Assembly: GCA_002388665.1 (NCBI GenBank)
Contig: DGMY01000014.1
Location: 41,722-68,906 of the forward strand
DNA: 27,185 bases
Reading direction: 5' to 3'
From: Opitutia bacterium UBA4506
GTDB lineage: Bacteria; Verrucomicrobiota; Verrucomicrobiia; Opitutales; Puniceicoccaceae
Numbering within the stretch: position 1 is the stretch's first letter; each line of letters begins with the position of its first letter. Position numbers and translations under genes: made by a program. The notes below the pieces were generated by a model that saw only the letters and a list, made by a program, of their open reading frames with translations, ran no database searches and was not told the DNA's origin. This document shows, piece after piece, positions 16,486 through 25,733 of the stretch.

Positions 16486-19400
16486 TACTCTATTTCTTCG
16501 TTGAATAGCGTTTTTATAAACTGGTCATAGCTGTCTGACCGGACAAATCCAAGTCTTTGTTCTGCGGCGAAGGCACTTGCCTTTGATATTCGTTCCTTGA
16601 GTTCTGGGTGGTGCCAAGTTGGCAATTCTTTAGCCAGAAATAGGCTTTCTAACTCTGTCCAGTGCTCGTCAAACTTTTCTGAGGGTGGAACTGGTTTCCA
16701 CCAAGCCTGCCTTTTTCGATCAAGAAGGCCCAATGCGAGGCCTAGAATTAATACGTTAACGCCAGATTCGCTGGCTAGTTGCCTAGAGCATGTAATGTGA
16801 TTTGCGCGTATCCAAGAGAGGGGGCCTTTTTCGCGAGCATAGCGAAGTGCAGTCATCGTCGCTGGGAAATCAGGAGTAATGAAGGTGCGAGAATTGATCC
16901 AGCTTGGTTCAATCACGAACTTTGCGTTCACAGACATTTCAGACAGTTGGCGAGCTTCGGAATTAATTTTCTCAGGCCACATTGATTGCCTCGCAATCGA
17001 AACAAAGCTTCGCAGAAGCGGATCGTCCTCGGCCTTCTTTCGGATCTTCCGAAACCACATCTGCTCTTGTTCTAAATCCCATAATGGGAAGATCTCCTCA
17101 CAGTCCTCGCTGGATCTCCTTGCAAAGCAATAGCTTCGTAGATTATTGTTGTTCAAGCTAAGTCTTCGTGCTCTCAGCACATGCTTTGGACTATCTTCAA
17201 AATTTTTTGGCCCGTAAACTCCCGGAGCTAAACGCATGCAATCCGGCAACGAGTAAAAAATCTGCAAAAGGGAGCCCCTCGGGATGCCTGTTTGGTAAGC
17301 CTTTTGCTTTGAAAGCTCGCAAAGTCGGTCAGCGGTTATCGGCCATTGCTCTTCGAGAATTCTTCTTAGGATGATGGAGTTTGATTGTTCCTTGTCTTCA
17401 GCTTCCGCTTCGAGAGTCAGGCTTTTAAATCTTGTCATGGGTGAAGCCTCGTCGTCGAGATAGTTCTGGTGATGCATTATGGTCACATATGCAGGAGTGG
17501 TTAGGAAAAGCCTTTGGCATCGTAAAATCGAGAGTCGGTAGTTTCTATGTTCATTGTGTGTGGGGTTATTGATAGACTCACGAATCAGTTCATCCAAAGG
17601 CCAAAAGAATTGGCCGCTCCTGTGAGCTTTATCGTAGCAACGAATCGCTCGTCTTGAGTCCGCTTTGCCTGCACGTTCCGGCAAAAGAAAGTTCTTGTAG
17701 GGAGTGGCGATACCGTCGAGTAATGCAACCGCTACAAGATCCTCCGGGGTTGTCTCGAAATCGCGGGATAACGTGATAATGGGTAGGGGAAGTCGTTCGC
17801 CCAACTTTTTCTTAAAATTGCGACTGAGTTTAGTGTACACTATCTTTCGGCCAAAGAACCATCCGTTGGGTGCCTTAGTGGCCACAGATCCCAGAAGCTG
17901 GTAGATGCTCTTGTGCTTCAGAGCAATCGCGAGAACTATTTCTGATTCTAAAGAAGCTACGATCTCGGGGACTTCATCTCGGAGCAGATATAGGCGTTGT
18001 TCATAGTTGGGGATTAACGTGGATTTCAAGTATGTCTTCAGATTCTCGTGAAGATTGTCTTTCAGGCCAGACGCCGAAATTTTTTTCAGGATTTTTTTTT
18101 CTAATTGGCGGATCCTTTCGCGTGTGACCTCAAATTTATTGCCAAGCTCTTCAAGGGTTGGCTTCTCGTAGGCCGTCAATAGCCTCATTTCGAAAACTTC
18201 CCGTTCGCGATCCGATAGGTTGGAAATGAGCGGATGGTGCCAGATCCCGGTTTCTTTGGCATTATCAGGACTGTTCTCGACCAATCCAGCAAGATGAATT
18301 AGGATTCGGAAAATAGTTTCGAGTTTTTTCTTCCCAACTCCACGGGTCTTGGACAGATCCTGAAAACTATTATCAACGCAGTCTTTGATCTTCCACGACT
18401 CCCAGTTCTTCTCAGGCCAAGGGAGGCCGAGGTCATTCGCTAGTATTTGAATGGGTCGTTCATGATGTTCAGGTGGGACCCTTTCGATAATTTCTCTCCA
18501 GCGTTCGGACGCTAAAGTCTGCCAGTCGTATGACTGGTCCAGTGGAAAGGCGCCTTGTTCTTCAGAGCTTTCGTTTGCTGTCTGAATTCCATCGGGTCGC
18601 GAGTCTTCGGGGTTGTCGGCTAGAAATGACAGACAGTGAAGGATAGTTTCTAACTTAATCTGGCCCATTCCCCCGCGCTCCAATAGGCTATTGATTGAGG
18701 GAGTTAGGCACTCTCCGATAGTTAGATCGGCATAGATTCCCGTTCGTGGCCAATGATGTCCAATTCGTTTTGATAAAGTCTTAATTGGAAGAGAATGAAA
18801 ATCGGGCCGAATCTTGCCTATCAAGCGTTTCCATAAATCATTTGGATAGGATTCGAGCGTTTTATACCTTATAGCAAAATCCTGATATGAAAGCTGGACC
18901 TCTGGTTCCTTTTCTTCTTCTTGGCTCGCCAAAATAATCAACACATTAAGTATAGTCCCTAATTTTCTCCTTTCCATCGCACGTTTTTCCCGAAGTTCTT
19001 TGATCGTCCGTTTTAAACATTGCTTGACTGTCAGGCTGGCGTAGAGCCCCGTGCGAGGCCAATAGAGGTCTGAGTTTTCAGCTAGTGATGCGATAGTTAG
19101 TGAATGAGATTTTGGCCTGATTTCTCGCACCAAGGCTTTCCACATTTCTTCTGGGAATAGCTCTGGTTCCGGTGATTTTTGTAAAAGGTCAGAAAAGAAA
19201 GACTTTTGCTCCGAAGAAGAAAAAACTGGATTCCCAGCTAAGAAGCTCATTACCCGGAGAATAGTAGCGCTCATTCTCTTGCTCGTATTCTTCCGATTTA
19301 GAACTGTGTGGATCGAAGATGATTTGCAATCGGCCACAGTCAGAATGGAGCCATGTTCGGATTCTGGCCAATAAAGACCCAGATGACGGGCTACGAACGA

Positions 19401-19529
19401 AACTGTTAGGAAGTCATAGTCGGATTTGATTCCAGCGGTGAAATCATTCCATAAGTCAAGGGGAAGTAGATTGAGGTTGCTGGTTTTCTCAATAACCTTG
19501 ACGTAGTGCTGTAGTTTTTCTGGTTCCAC
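16485..19529 (-). CDS. Large protein with four internal repeats and a sigma-70 region-4-like domain
   Basis: The 1014-residue protein starts at GTG (19529); no in-frame ATG exists near that point. Four degenerate repeats of about 80 residues occur at about 21-100, 124-201, 225-305 and 338-415. Each has the pattern (D/E)xWxxxxxxI, then LxWP or YWPxTGxYxxLTxxxC, then a glycine- or lysine-rich turn and a helix like KKLETIFRIL. The turn and last helix resemble the helix-hairpin element of RNA polymerase alpha-CTD. Residues 437-487 match sigma factor region 4.2: LSDREREVFEMRL, TLEELGNKFEVTRERIRQLE, KKILKKI. The remaining 500 residues have no domain I know. It probably binds DNA or RNA polymerase. 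It is fourth in the operon, 20 bp after the DGQHR gene and overlapping the next gene by 1 nt. Confidence 0.8.
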   Translation of the reverse strand: MEPEKLQHYVKVIEKTSNLNLLPLDLWNDFTAGIKSDYDFLTVSFVARHLGLYWPESEHGSILTVADCKSSSIHTVLNRKNTSKRMSATILRVMSFLAGNPVFSSSEQKSFFSDLLQKSPEPELFPEEMWKALVREIRPKSHSLTIASLAENSDLYWPRTGLYASLTVKQCLKRTIKELREKRAMERRKLGTILNVLIILASQEEEKEPEVQLSYQDFAIRYKTLESYPNDLWKRLIGKIRPDFHSLPIKTLSKRIGHHWPRTGIYADLTIGECLTPSINSLLERGGMGQIKLETILHCLSFLADNPEDSRPDGIQTANESSEEQGAFPLDQSYDWQTLASERWREIIERVPPEHHERPIQILANDLGLPWPEKNWESWKIKDCVDNSFQDLSKTRGVGKKKLETIFRILIHLAGLVENSPDNAKETGIWHHPLISNLSDREREVFEMRLLTAYEKPTLEELGNKFEVTRERIRQLEKKILKKISASGLKDNLHENLKTYLKSTLIPNYEQRLYLLRDEVPEIVASLESEIVLAIALKHKSIYQLLGSVATKAPNGWFFGRKIVYTKLSRNFKKKLGERLPLPIITLSRDFETTPEDLVAVALLDGIATPYKNFLLPERAGKADSRRAIRCYDKAHRSGQFFWPLDELIRESINNPTHNEHRNYRLSILRCQRLFLTTPAYVTIMHHQNYLDDEASPMTRFKSLTLEAEAEDKEQSNSIILRRILEEQWPITADRLCELSKQKAYQTGIPRGSLLQIFYSLPDCMRLAPGVYGPKNFEDSPKHVLRARRLSLNNNNLRSYCFARRSSEDCEEIFPLWDLEQEQMWFRKIRKKAEDDPLLRSFVSIARQSMWPEKINSEARQLSEMSVNAKFVIEPSWINSRTFITPDFPATMTALRYAREKGPLSWIRANHITCSRQLASESGVNVLILGLALGLLDRKRQAWWKPVPPSEKFDEHWTELESLFLAKELPTWHHPELKERISKASAFAAEQRLGFVRSDSYDQFIKTLFNEEIE

Positions 19530-19549
19530 AGAAGTGGTTTCTTTTCGAT

Positions 19550-21673
19550 TTATATAAGATCAACCTCATTACTTTCGGTGTTCTGAGTTACCTGCCTTGA
19601 TTGGGGAGGAAGCCAGCATTGGGACAGCATAGCTATGATACGATTTCGCCCGACTTCTTTCTTCTTTTTATCCAGCTGAACACCCTCGATTTCCCCGTTT
19701 TCGACTTTCTCGCCAAGCGCATAATCGATCATCGTTGATTTGTCGATCATGATGTCAGTCAGAGACTTGCAAGCATTGTAGGCTCTCCAGTCAAGGTGTG
19801 AGGCCTGGGTGCTAATATCACTGAAAACCTTTCTTGGCGTGATGGATACATCGTCTGCTTTCTCCAAAATTGGTTTTTCAGAGTGTTGGGCGAACCGAAG
19901 ACCGGCATAAGCAACTTGGAGAAAACTCTCGATCCGATTCTCGCTTGCGGATGAGACACTGATTTTCTGGTTCCCTGGATTAACGGCAATGAATGTCCAG
20001 AACTTGTGGGTTTCTCCTTCGAGCGGTGCTAGTACCCGTAAGATATCGCGTTCATAAAGGCCGTCGAGAAACTCGATAAAATTCTCGACACTGCCCAAGC
20101 GCTCGATCTCTTGAGGCGTTTGGAAATAGATCTTTTTCGCCAACCTCAGAATGGCCTTTTGAAAGATGGTTTTGAATGCCCACTGTTCACCGAGGTTTGA
20201 ATCCCCGGTTGCCTTGATCTCTTGGACCTTCACTTGGTGTCTGCCGACAATTGTCTTGAACCAATCGTCCCCGTGTTCCGATTCTAGGGTCTTCATCAGC
20301 TCGGTTCGAGCTGATGATGGTTGGGACAAATATTGCGAAAATTGGCCTTCAATGAGATTCTCGGAACGTGCGTATTGCAAAAGGGATTTGTATGGCTTGA
20401 AATCCCTTAGTACTGAAAGTATCCACGGCCGGTAGTGCTGCTTAAAGCCTTCGACAGCTACTGGAAGATATGCCGGTGGTATCCCGATAAATGGTCGAAC
20501 CGGAGCATTGGGATCGTCGGCCTCTTCGTCGAAATAATCCGATGCGTATGCATCGATCAGTGTCTTGTTTTTCACACGTAGAGACTTTCGGCCGTCATAT
20601 TCATCACCGAGGCAATTCTCCAAGTTTTTGATGTAAGAACTAACCTTCCCTGGATCCATTGGGTTGCTTGGCACTTGAAGATCCAATAGGTCCTTTACGA
20701 TCAGATGGAGGTTAACCAGCGAGTTCAGAAAGTGCTTTTGATCGAATCGGTTATTTGCCTCACGCCACCTTAGGAGAGAGAGAGGGAGCAAAGTGGCGCT
20801 ATCTTCGCATGTCGATGAAGTGACAAGAGACCGAACACAGCGAGACTCAAGGCTTCGATCATCGAGAACGATCTGCGTAGCCAGATCGACTTCCTTTGCG
20901 TTCTTATTTAGATCCGTAAATATTTCTCTAGCGATTCCCTTGATACTGTCTCTCGCATCGTGTGACGCACGTTCGAAGCCGGCGTTAGGATGAAGGAGTA
21001 AGAAAATAACTGATATCCGTGTGGGCTTCTCGAGGTCAGTTAGTTCCTTGTTCTTGTCCTCAAACCATCTTTTGAGAGCAATGAGTCTATGTTGCCCATC
21101 TACTGCCATTGCATCAGCCCGTCTTCGGTCCCAGCGGAGACGAGCTAGATTTGCCACCCGAGTCTTAACATATTGAACACCACCGAAAACTATTCTTTCG
21201 CAGTTTGATTGCGCGAAGTTTTTATCGAATTCGCTGGTTCCTTCTGCCGGGATCTCGGGATTGTTGTTAGGATAATCTTCGAATGACGGTGTGATTTTGC
21301 CCGCAATGTCCTTGGGGAAGAGTGTAACGGTGATGCTATTGAAGAATTTTAGCTTGTTGTGAGCCTTTAGATAACCGTCAACAATTTCGGAACGGACTCG
21401 GTCGATATCGATTTGACGCTGGAAAAGCTCTTCCAGTGTATAGGTGTTCTCTAGGGACGGTGCTACCTCTTCGTGCGTCTTAAGTTCAGATGTAACTCGA
21501 TCAATAGGCATGAGCGTAGAGAAGAACGGAACCGTTACTCCTGGAGTTAGCGAAAATTGTCCTTGGGCTCCGTATAAGGGCTTATTGTATTCCCTTACTT
21601 CATCGTCGGTATTTCCCAGTAGCGAGAAATTGGCATCGTTTCCCGTTGAACCGTCATTGATTGAGGTGGTCAT
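19550..21673 (-). CDS. DGQHR-domain protein of the PT restriction module (DndB-like)
   Basis: The 707-residue protein carries VDGQHRLIAL (191-200) and the downstream IFTDLNKNAKEVD typical of the DGQHR superfamily that includes DndB. It is almost twice the length of DndB because of a long C-terminal extension with no recognisable domain. It probably senses DNA or phosphorothioate status within the restriction complex, as DGQHR proteins are concentrated in dnd and other defence loci (inference). A Shine-Dalgarno AGGA lies 5 nt before the ATG at 21673. The gene starts 2 bp after the GIY-YIG gene, consistent with coupling, and precedes the sigma-like gene by 20 bp. Confidence 0.85.
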   Translation of the reverse strand: MTTSINDGSTGNDANFSLLGNTDDEVREYNKPLYGAQGQFSLTPGVTVPFFSTLMPIDRVTSELKTHEEVAPSLENTYTLEELFQRQIDIDRVRSEIVDGYLKAHNKLKFFNSITVTLFPKDIAGKITPSFEDYPNNNPEIPAEGTSEFDKNFAQSNCERIVFGGVQYVKTRVANLARLRWDRRRADAMAVDGQHRLIALKRWFEDKNKELTDLEKPTRISVIFLLLHPNAGFERASHDARDSIKGIAREIFTDLNKNAKEVDLATQIVLDDRSLESRCVRSLVTSSTCEDSATLLPLSLLRWREANNRFDQKHFLNSLVNLHLIVKDLLDLQVPSNPMDPGKVSSYIKNLENCLGDEYDGRKSLRVKNKTLIDAYASDYFDEEADDPNAPVRPFIGIPPAYLPVAVEGFKQHYRPWILSVLRDFKPYKSLLQYARSENLIEGQFSQYLSQPSSARTELMKTLESEHGDDWFKTIVGRHQVKVQEIKATGDSNLGEQWAFKTIFQKAILRLAKKIYFQTPQEIERLGSVENFIEFLDGLYERDILRVLAPLEGETHKFWTFIAVNPGNQKISVSSASENRIESFLQVAYAGLRFAQHSEKPILEKADDVSITPRKVFSDISTQASHLDWRAYNACKSLTDIMIDKSTMIDYALGEKVENGEIEGVQLDKKKKEVGRNRIIAMLSQCWLPPQSRQVTQNTESNEVDLI

Positions 21674-21675
21674 TC

Positions 21676-22290
21676 TTATCCTATTCTTAGGTTTAGTAGT
21701 GGATTGAAAAGTCGGGAAAATATTTCCTCATAAAGTAATTCATCGTCAAAATCATCAAGCCCAAGTTCTATATGTTCCTCCATCGGCATAACCAAAAGGG
21801 CCGTTTGTTCAATGTCGAGGTTACATTGAGAGAGGCGGTCCTGAAGAATACTAGCCTCACTCAGATGGCTCTCAACCCTCTGGCGGATATCTTTAGATTT
21901 ACCAATGTAGAGTGGTGCCTGGAAGATGACCGATAGATTCAGAAGGTTCCGGAGATGATCCCGGAAAGTATCCTGCTTTAGTGCTTTGTCCAGTTGATTG
22001 GATTTTCCTTTGGATATGCCTGAACTTGAGCCTATTGACACTTCAAAATAGGGCTTAACCTGGCCTGTTCTTGTGGGGAATTTTGGAGAATCAAGATCTT
22101 TCTTTAGCGCATTGGAGAAGCCTTCTCTCTGGTTCGGATAGTTGAACGCGCGGAACCAGAAGTAGATTCCAGCCTGATTGCTGGGAATTCGGGAAACGGC
22201 ATCAGCGATTCCGAGCGGAAAACGTGAGAAATGCAATATGTAAGCGTTTAAAGGTTCCTTAAAACGGACAATTGGGCTTTGCAGGTCCAT
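21676..22290 (-). CDS. GIY-YIG-type nuclease-like protein
   Basis: The 204-residue protein shows the elements of the GIY-YIG fold: AGIYFWF (GIY 41-43), PLYIGKSKDIRQRVESHL (YIG 128-130; R136/R138), a late acidic LLYEEIF (E188/E189) and NPLLN (N196/N200). The catalytic pattern Y, Y, R, E, N is therefore present. The first two motifs are about 85 residues apart instead of the usual 10-20, implying an inserted segment (about 48-122). A single-strand or double-strand nicking role in the effector complex is likely. It follows the helicase gene by 66 bp and precedes the DGQHR gene by 2 bp. No Shine-Dalgarno sequence precedes the ATG at 22290. Confidence 0.75.
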   Translation of the reverse strand: MDLQSPIVRFKEPLNAYILHFSRFPLGIADAVSRIPSNQAGIYFWFRAFNYPNQREGFSNALKKDLDSPKFPTRTGQVKPYFEVSIGSSSGISKGKSNQLDKALKQDTFRDHLRNLLNLSVIFQAPLYIGKSKDIRQRVESHLSEASILQDRLSQCNLDIEQTALLVMPMEEHIELGLDDFDDELLYEEIFSRLFNPLLNLRIG

Positions 22291-22356
22291 TCGCGTTATT
22301 CCGAAGTCAAGAGTTTCAGTTGCATAAGGAAAGAATAAGAAGAGCTATCCTCAGGA

Positions 22357-24465
22357 TTATGAGGCAACAATATTATATTTTAGCCTGAGTCCTTTGAGAG
22401 CGCTTAATGCAGCCTGACCGTTTTCGGCAGTATTGCAGAAGTCGAGAATTCGGTTTAGCTCACGTTTGAAGAAGCGCCGCTCCAGATTATAGGCGTCATC
22501 ACTGAGTGATCCGCCGAAGTCAGGCGGCTCGATAATGAAGTCATGGATGATCGCAAAATCCTTGCCATCCGCATGGCGGAGCAAGCGTCCGCGACGCTGG
22601 ATGAACTGTCGAGGATTGGTTGAGCTGGCCAGGAGAAAGCCTATCCGGAGGTCCGGCAGATCGATGCCCTCGTCCAGGCAGCGAATCGCGACCACGCCAT
22701 CGAGGAAGCCACTGCCAAGATCTCGGAGGATCTCCTCTCGTTCAATTGATTTTTCCCGATAGGTGAAATTGCGGACTCGCAGACCATGTTGCTGTCCGAG
22801 TAGTCTTGATACGGCCTCTATCTGGCGCACTTCCTCGTCGGCAATTTTGTCGGTTGTTTGACCATCACCGCAATAGAAGAGGGCTTTCCTAGGCTTTTCA
22901 GGGAGTTTGCGTAGCACCTCGTTAAGAATATCGATTTTGTTCTTGGCTCCTGCAAGTAAGCGCGATCGTCGAATGAGTAGGCTCATGGCTGCTTGTCCTA
23001 TCTCGCTATCTTTGTCATTGGAGAAAAATCGACCAAGCTTCTCTGTGATCTCCTGGTATTCGATAGCCTCGTCATCCGTCATTTGAACAATGTGCGGATG
23101 GTAGTAATAAGGGCAGAGGCGGCCTTCGGCAATGGCCCGCTCGATCGGGTATTCGGAGATGATATCTCCAAAGTAATCAAAAAGTGCCTGCGTGCCCTCT
23201 TCATCCATATGGCGCTCGGGGGTGGCCGAAAGCCCGACACGTAAGCGAATTTCATCCGGGAGGTATTTATGGATCCTGGCCGCGCCCAGGTTGTGGACCT
23301 CGTCTGCGATGATGAGGTGGTGTTGCGAGCGAACACGAATCCGGAGTTGCGATTGAAACGCCGGAGATTGGAAGGTGCGGTTGGTAGTGACCAACGCCAC
23401 AGATGATTCTAATCCGGCAGAGATCGATTGGTAGGCTTCGGTGAGTAAACTTTCCCATCGCTGCCTCCCTTCAAAGCATGGAATGGTGCGGAGGTTGAAG
23501 GCAGCAATTTCTCTTATCCACTGCTTGCAGAGGTTTATGAAAGGGCAGATCACGACTATAATCATGGGTGTATTTTTGCGCGCGACCCGACAGGCGAGTG
23601 AGAGAGCAGTTAGGGTCTTGCCTGACCCGGTTGCCATTGCGAAGATGCCTTTGCCCCTATTCTTTAGCCATGCCTTAATGGCTTCTTCTTGGTAGTCGTG
23701 CAAAGTAAGCCACGATGGTGCTTTAAAGCCGCTCTTGGGGGGGCTTTCCGCTACTTTGTGAATATCAATTCCCTCCGGTGGATTGTCCGGATCCCGAAAT
23801 CGTTCGAGCAATTCAGCTGCGGCATCGGAAAATTCGAGGATGTGGAGTCCTCGGGTTTCATTATTCCAGAGAGCGTCGAAATCCCGGCATTTGTTTGCAA
23901 TGCGTTTTTCGTCACCTTTCCAAGAGCAGAAGACTTCGATCGACTCGAAATTTTCCAATAGGCCCCCTGCGGTTTCGTTTGAAGATCCAGAAAAGGCGAC
24001 CTGGTTGCCCTTTGGGTCGGTTAGGATGCCTACTTTTTCGTGATATAGGCCACGGCAGATCTGATTCTTCTCATTGACTCGCAGGGCTATACGGATCTCC
24101 AGTAATCGTGATGCCGCTAGCCATGCCAAGGCATTTAGACGGTCTTTCTCTATGCGATCTTCAAGCTCTTTAAGGTCTTTCGACAGAATGCTTTTCAGGA
24201 TCTCTCTGGGTTGATGCAAGGCCTTCTGAAGGGCTGATACATCATCACTTTCGAGATGTGGAGAGACGACCAGTTGAAGTTTCCCACCTCTTGCGGCCAA
24301 GCTGGCTACGCCTCGAGCTGCCAATGCTAGACCTTTGCTGGTAAAGTAGCCAGCAGCCCGCTTATAACTGATGGCTTCCTTCAGGCACGGAGTAAGAAAG
24401 GCATCGACGATGTTGTCGATCCCGCTTCGGTAAGACATTTTCAACTCCAGAGTGTTCAGAGGCAT
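22357..24465 (-). CDS. Phosphorothioation system restriction enzyme: PLD nuclease fused to SF2 helicase
   Basis: The 702-residue protein matches the family named DNA phosphorothioation system restriction enzyme. The N-terminal 210 residues form a phospholipase-D-type nuclease domain with H142 and K144 in YHEKVG and FSGSSNET (158-165). The helicase follows: Q-motif-like LHDYQEEAI (255-263), Walker A MATGSGKT (277-284), DEVH (388-391), motif III SAT (413-415), and the C-terminal lobe with CLDEGIDLPDL and QFIQRRGRLLR. The combination resembles type III-like restriction helicases and DISARM-type PLD helicases. It is the first gene of the minus-strand operon and the likely main DNA-cleaving and translocating enzyme, acting on DNA without the phosphorothioate mark. 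A second in-frame ATG at codon 10 lies 6 nt after GGAG and is an alternative start. Confidence 0.88.
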   Translation of the reverse strand: MPLNTLELKMSYRSGIDNIVDAFLTPCLKEAISYKRAAGYFTSKGLALAARGVASLAARGGKLQLVVSPHLESDDVSALQKALHQPREILKSILSKDLKELEDRIEKDRLNALAWLAASRLLEIRIALRVNEKNQICRGLYHEKVGILTDPKGNQVAFSGSSNETAGGLLENFESIEVFCSWKGDEKRIANKCRDFDALWNNETRGLHILEFSDAAAELLERFRDPDNPPEGIDIHKVAESPPKSGFKAPSWLTLHDYQEEAIKAWLKNRGKGIFAMATGSGKTLTALSLACRVARKNTPMIIVVICPFINLCKQWIREIAAFNLRTIPCFEGRQRWESLLTEAYQSISAGLESSVALVTTNRTFQSPAFQSQLRIRVRSQHHLIIADEVHNLGAARIHKYLPDEIRLRVGLSATPERHMDEEGTQALFDYFGDIISEYPIERAIAEGRLCPYYYHPHIVQMTDDEAIEYQEITEKLGRFFSNDKDSEIGQAAMSLLIRRSRLLAGAKNKIDILNEVLRKLPEKPRKALFYCGDGQTTDKIADEEVRQIEAVSRLLGQQHGLRVRNFTYREKSIEREEILRDLGSGFLDGVVAIRCLDEGIDLPDLRIGFLLASSTNPRQFIQRRGRLLRHADGKDFAIIHDFIIEPPDFGGSLSDDAYNLERRFFKRELNRILDFCNTAENGQAALSALKGLRLKYNIVAS

Positions 24466-25077
24466 TTAGTTCTCATTCTATTGGTATTATTGCTTGTAGG
24501 GTTTCTCCCAGCCCGAGCCACGATCCCGCTTCAAGTTGTATAGCTTACTGAGTAAATCGGCGTGTGGCATTGTTGACGGGGTGTTCGCTCATCGGTGGGA
24601 AGGGGGGGACAATGGGTTGAGTTCTCGTAGTACCGGACAATTTCTTCCGGTGGTAATGGGGGAATATACAATGGTGGGTCGGACAGTTGCGGTCCCACTT
24701 CGTTGGTTTCGGGAGACGGGTTCTTGGTGCCGATGAGAAGATCGCGGTTCATCCGATCGTTCCCTCAATCCGCGCTGGTTTGCAATGTGTCCCGCGGGTG
24801 TGAAAGGGCAATGGGGCGGGGAAATCTCGGGTATTTCTTGGGGGAGGAACCGTGTGAAATCGAAGCAAATGCATGTTTTTTCGGAGCATACGGTTTGTTA
24901 GAAGGGTGTAAAGTGTGAAAGTAGGTCTGAAACGAGTAGGGAGGAAACGCCCCGGAAATCGACCCGCATTACAGCTTTGAAAATCACTTTTTTCTCTTCT
25001 CTGGGCAGCCTTCCGAATTTAGGGCGACAAGTTTCCTCCACCCCGTTGCCCCGTTCTCGAGCCATCTTCGAATTTCC
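24466..25077. other. Intergenic stretch without a convincing gene
   Basis: About 600 bp upstream of the helicase gene. A minus-strand 73-codon proline-rich frame (24531-24752) and a plus-strand 71-codon frame (24703-24918) are open, but neither shows a recognisable domain or ribosome-binding site. On the minus strand TAGAAT lies near 24480, just before the helicase start, and could serve as a -10, but no matching -35 is seen. The stretch probably contains the restriction operon promoter and island-border sequence. Confidence 0.4.
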
Positions 25078-25126
25078 CACTTCCGACTTGCGACTTGAGA
25101 CTAGCAACTTCCCACTGCCAGCTCCC
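25078..25126. repeat. Seven degenerate heptanucleotide repeats
   Basis: Successive 7-mers read CACTTCC, GACTTGC, GACTTGA, GACTAGC, AACTTCC, CACTGCC and AGCTCCC. This is a short imperfect heptamer tandem repeat of the microsatellite kind, adjoining the larger 126-bp array. Confidence 0.6.
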
Positions 25127-25127
25127 G

Positions 25128-25733
25128 ACCATTCGAGCCGACCTGAGGGAGCCTCATCGCATGACGCTCCCCGGGGCCAGCCGGGAGCGTTGTCTTGGCA
25201 ATGGAGGGCAAGGCTGAAGCCATGCCCCACAGTGGGTGGGTTGCTTCAGCGCCCACCATCGAGCTGGCCTGAGTAAGCCTCATCGCATGACGCTCCCCAG
25301 GGCCGGTCGGGAGCGTTGTCTTGGCAAAGGCGGGCAAGGCTGAAGCCATGCTCCACAGTGGGTGGGTTGCTTCAGCGCCCACCAATCGAACTGGCCGGAG
25401 GGGGCCTTGTCGCATGACGCTCCCCGAGGCCGGTCGGGAGCGTTGTCTTGGCATATGCGGGCAAGGCTGAAGCCATGCCCCACAGTGGGTGGGTTGCTTT
25501 AGCGCCCACCATCGAACTGGCCTGAGGGAGCTTCGTCGCATGACGTTCCCCGAGGCCGGTCGGGAGCGTTGTCTTGGCATTGACGGGCAAGGCTTAAGCC
25601 ATGCCCCACCGTGGGTGGGTTGCTTTAGCGCCCACCATCGAACTGGCCTGTGGGAGCCTCATCGCGTGACGTTCCCCGAGGCCGGTCGGGAGCGTTGTCT
25701 TGGTATCGGCGGGCAAGGCTGAAGCCATGCCCC
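25128..25733. repeat. Tandem 126-bp repeat, five copies
   Basis: Five near-identical units occur with the shared core GCATGACG (GCGTGACG in the last) at 25159, 25285, 25412, 25538 and 25664, giving periods of 126, 127, 126 and 126. Each unit contains inverted repeats: GCTCCC/GGGAGC around CGAGGCCGGTC-like bases, GGTGGG/CCCACC around TTGCTTCAGCG, and CCCAC/GTGGG. Because 126 is a multiple of three, long repetitive frames remain open on the minus strand; these are artefacts. A sixth copy lies beyond the alginate-lyase-like gene in the same orientation. Confidence 0.92.

Noticed and set aside
3504..24465. Mobile-element ends or integrase for the defence island
   Set aside because: No integrase, transposase, tRNA or clear attachment-site duplication is visible. 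The left and right repeat families differ in sequence, so they do not serve as matching island ends.
24531..24752. Minus-strand 73-codon proline-rich frame upstream of the helicase gene
   Set aside because: It has no recognisable domain, no ribosome-binding site and no coupling to a neighbour. It could be real but cannot be supported from sequence alone.
25101..25580. Minus-strand 159-codon repetitive frame, with similar shorter frames, in the 126-bp array
   Set aside because: The frame stays open only because the repeat period is divisible by three. The product is a low-complexity copy of the DNA repeat, with no ribosome-binding site.
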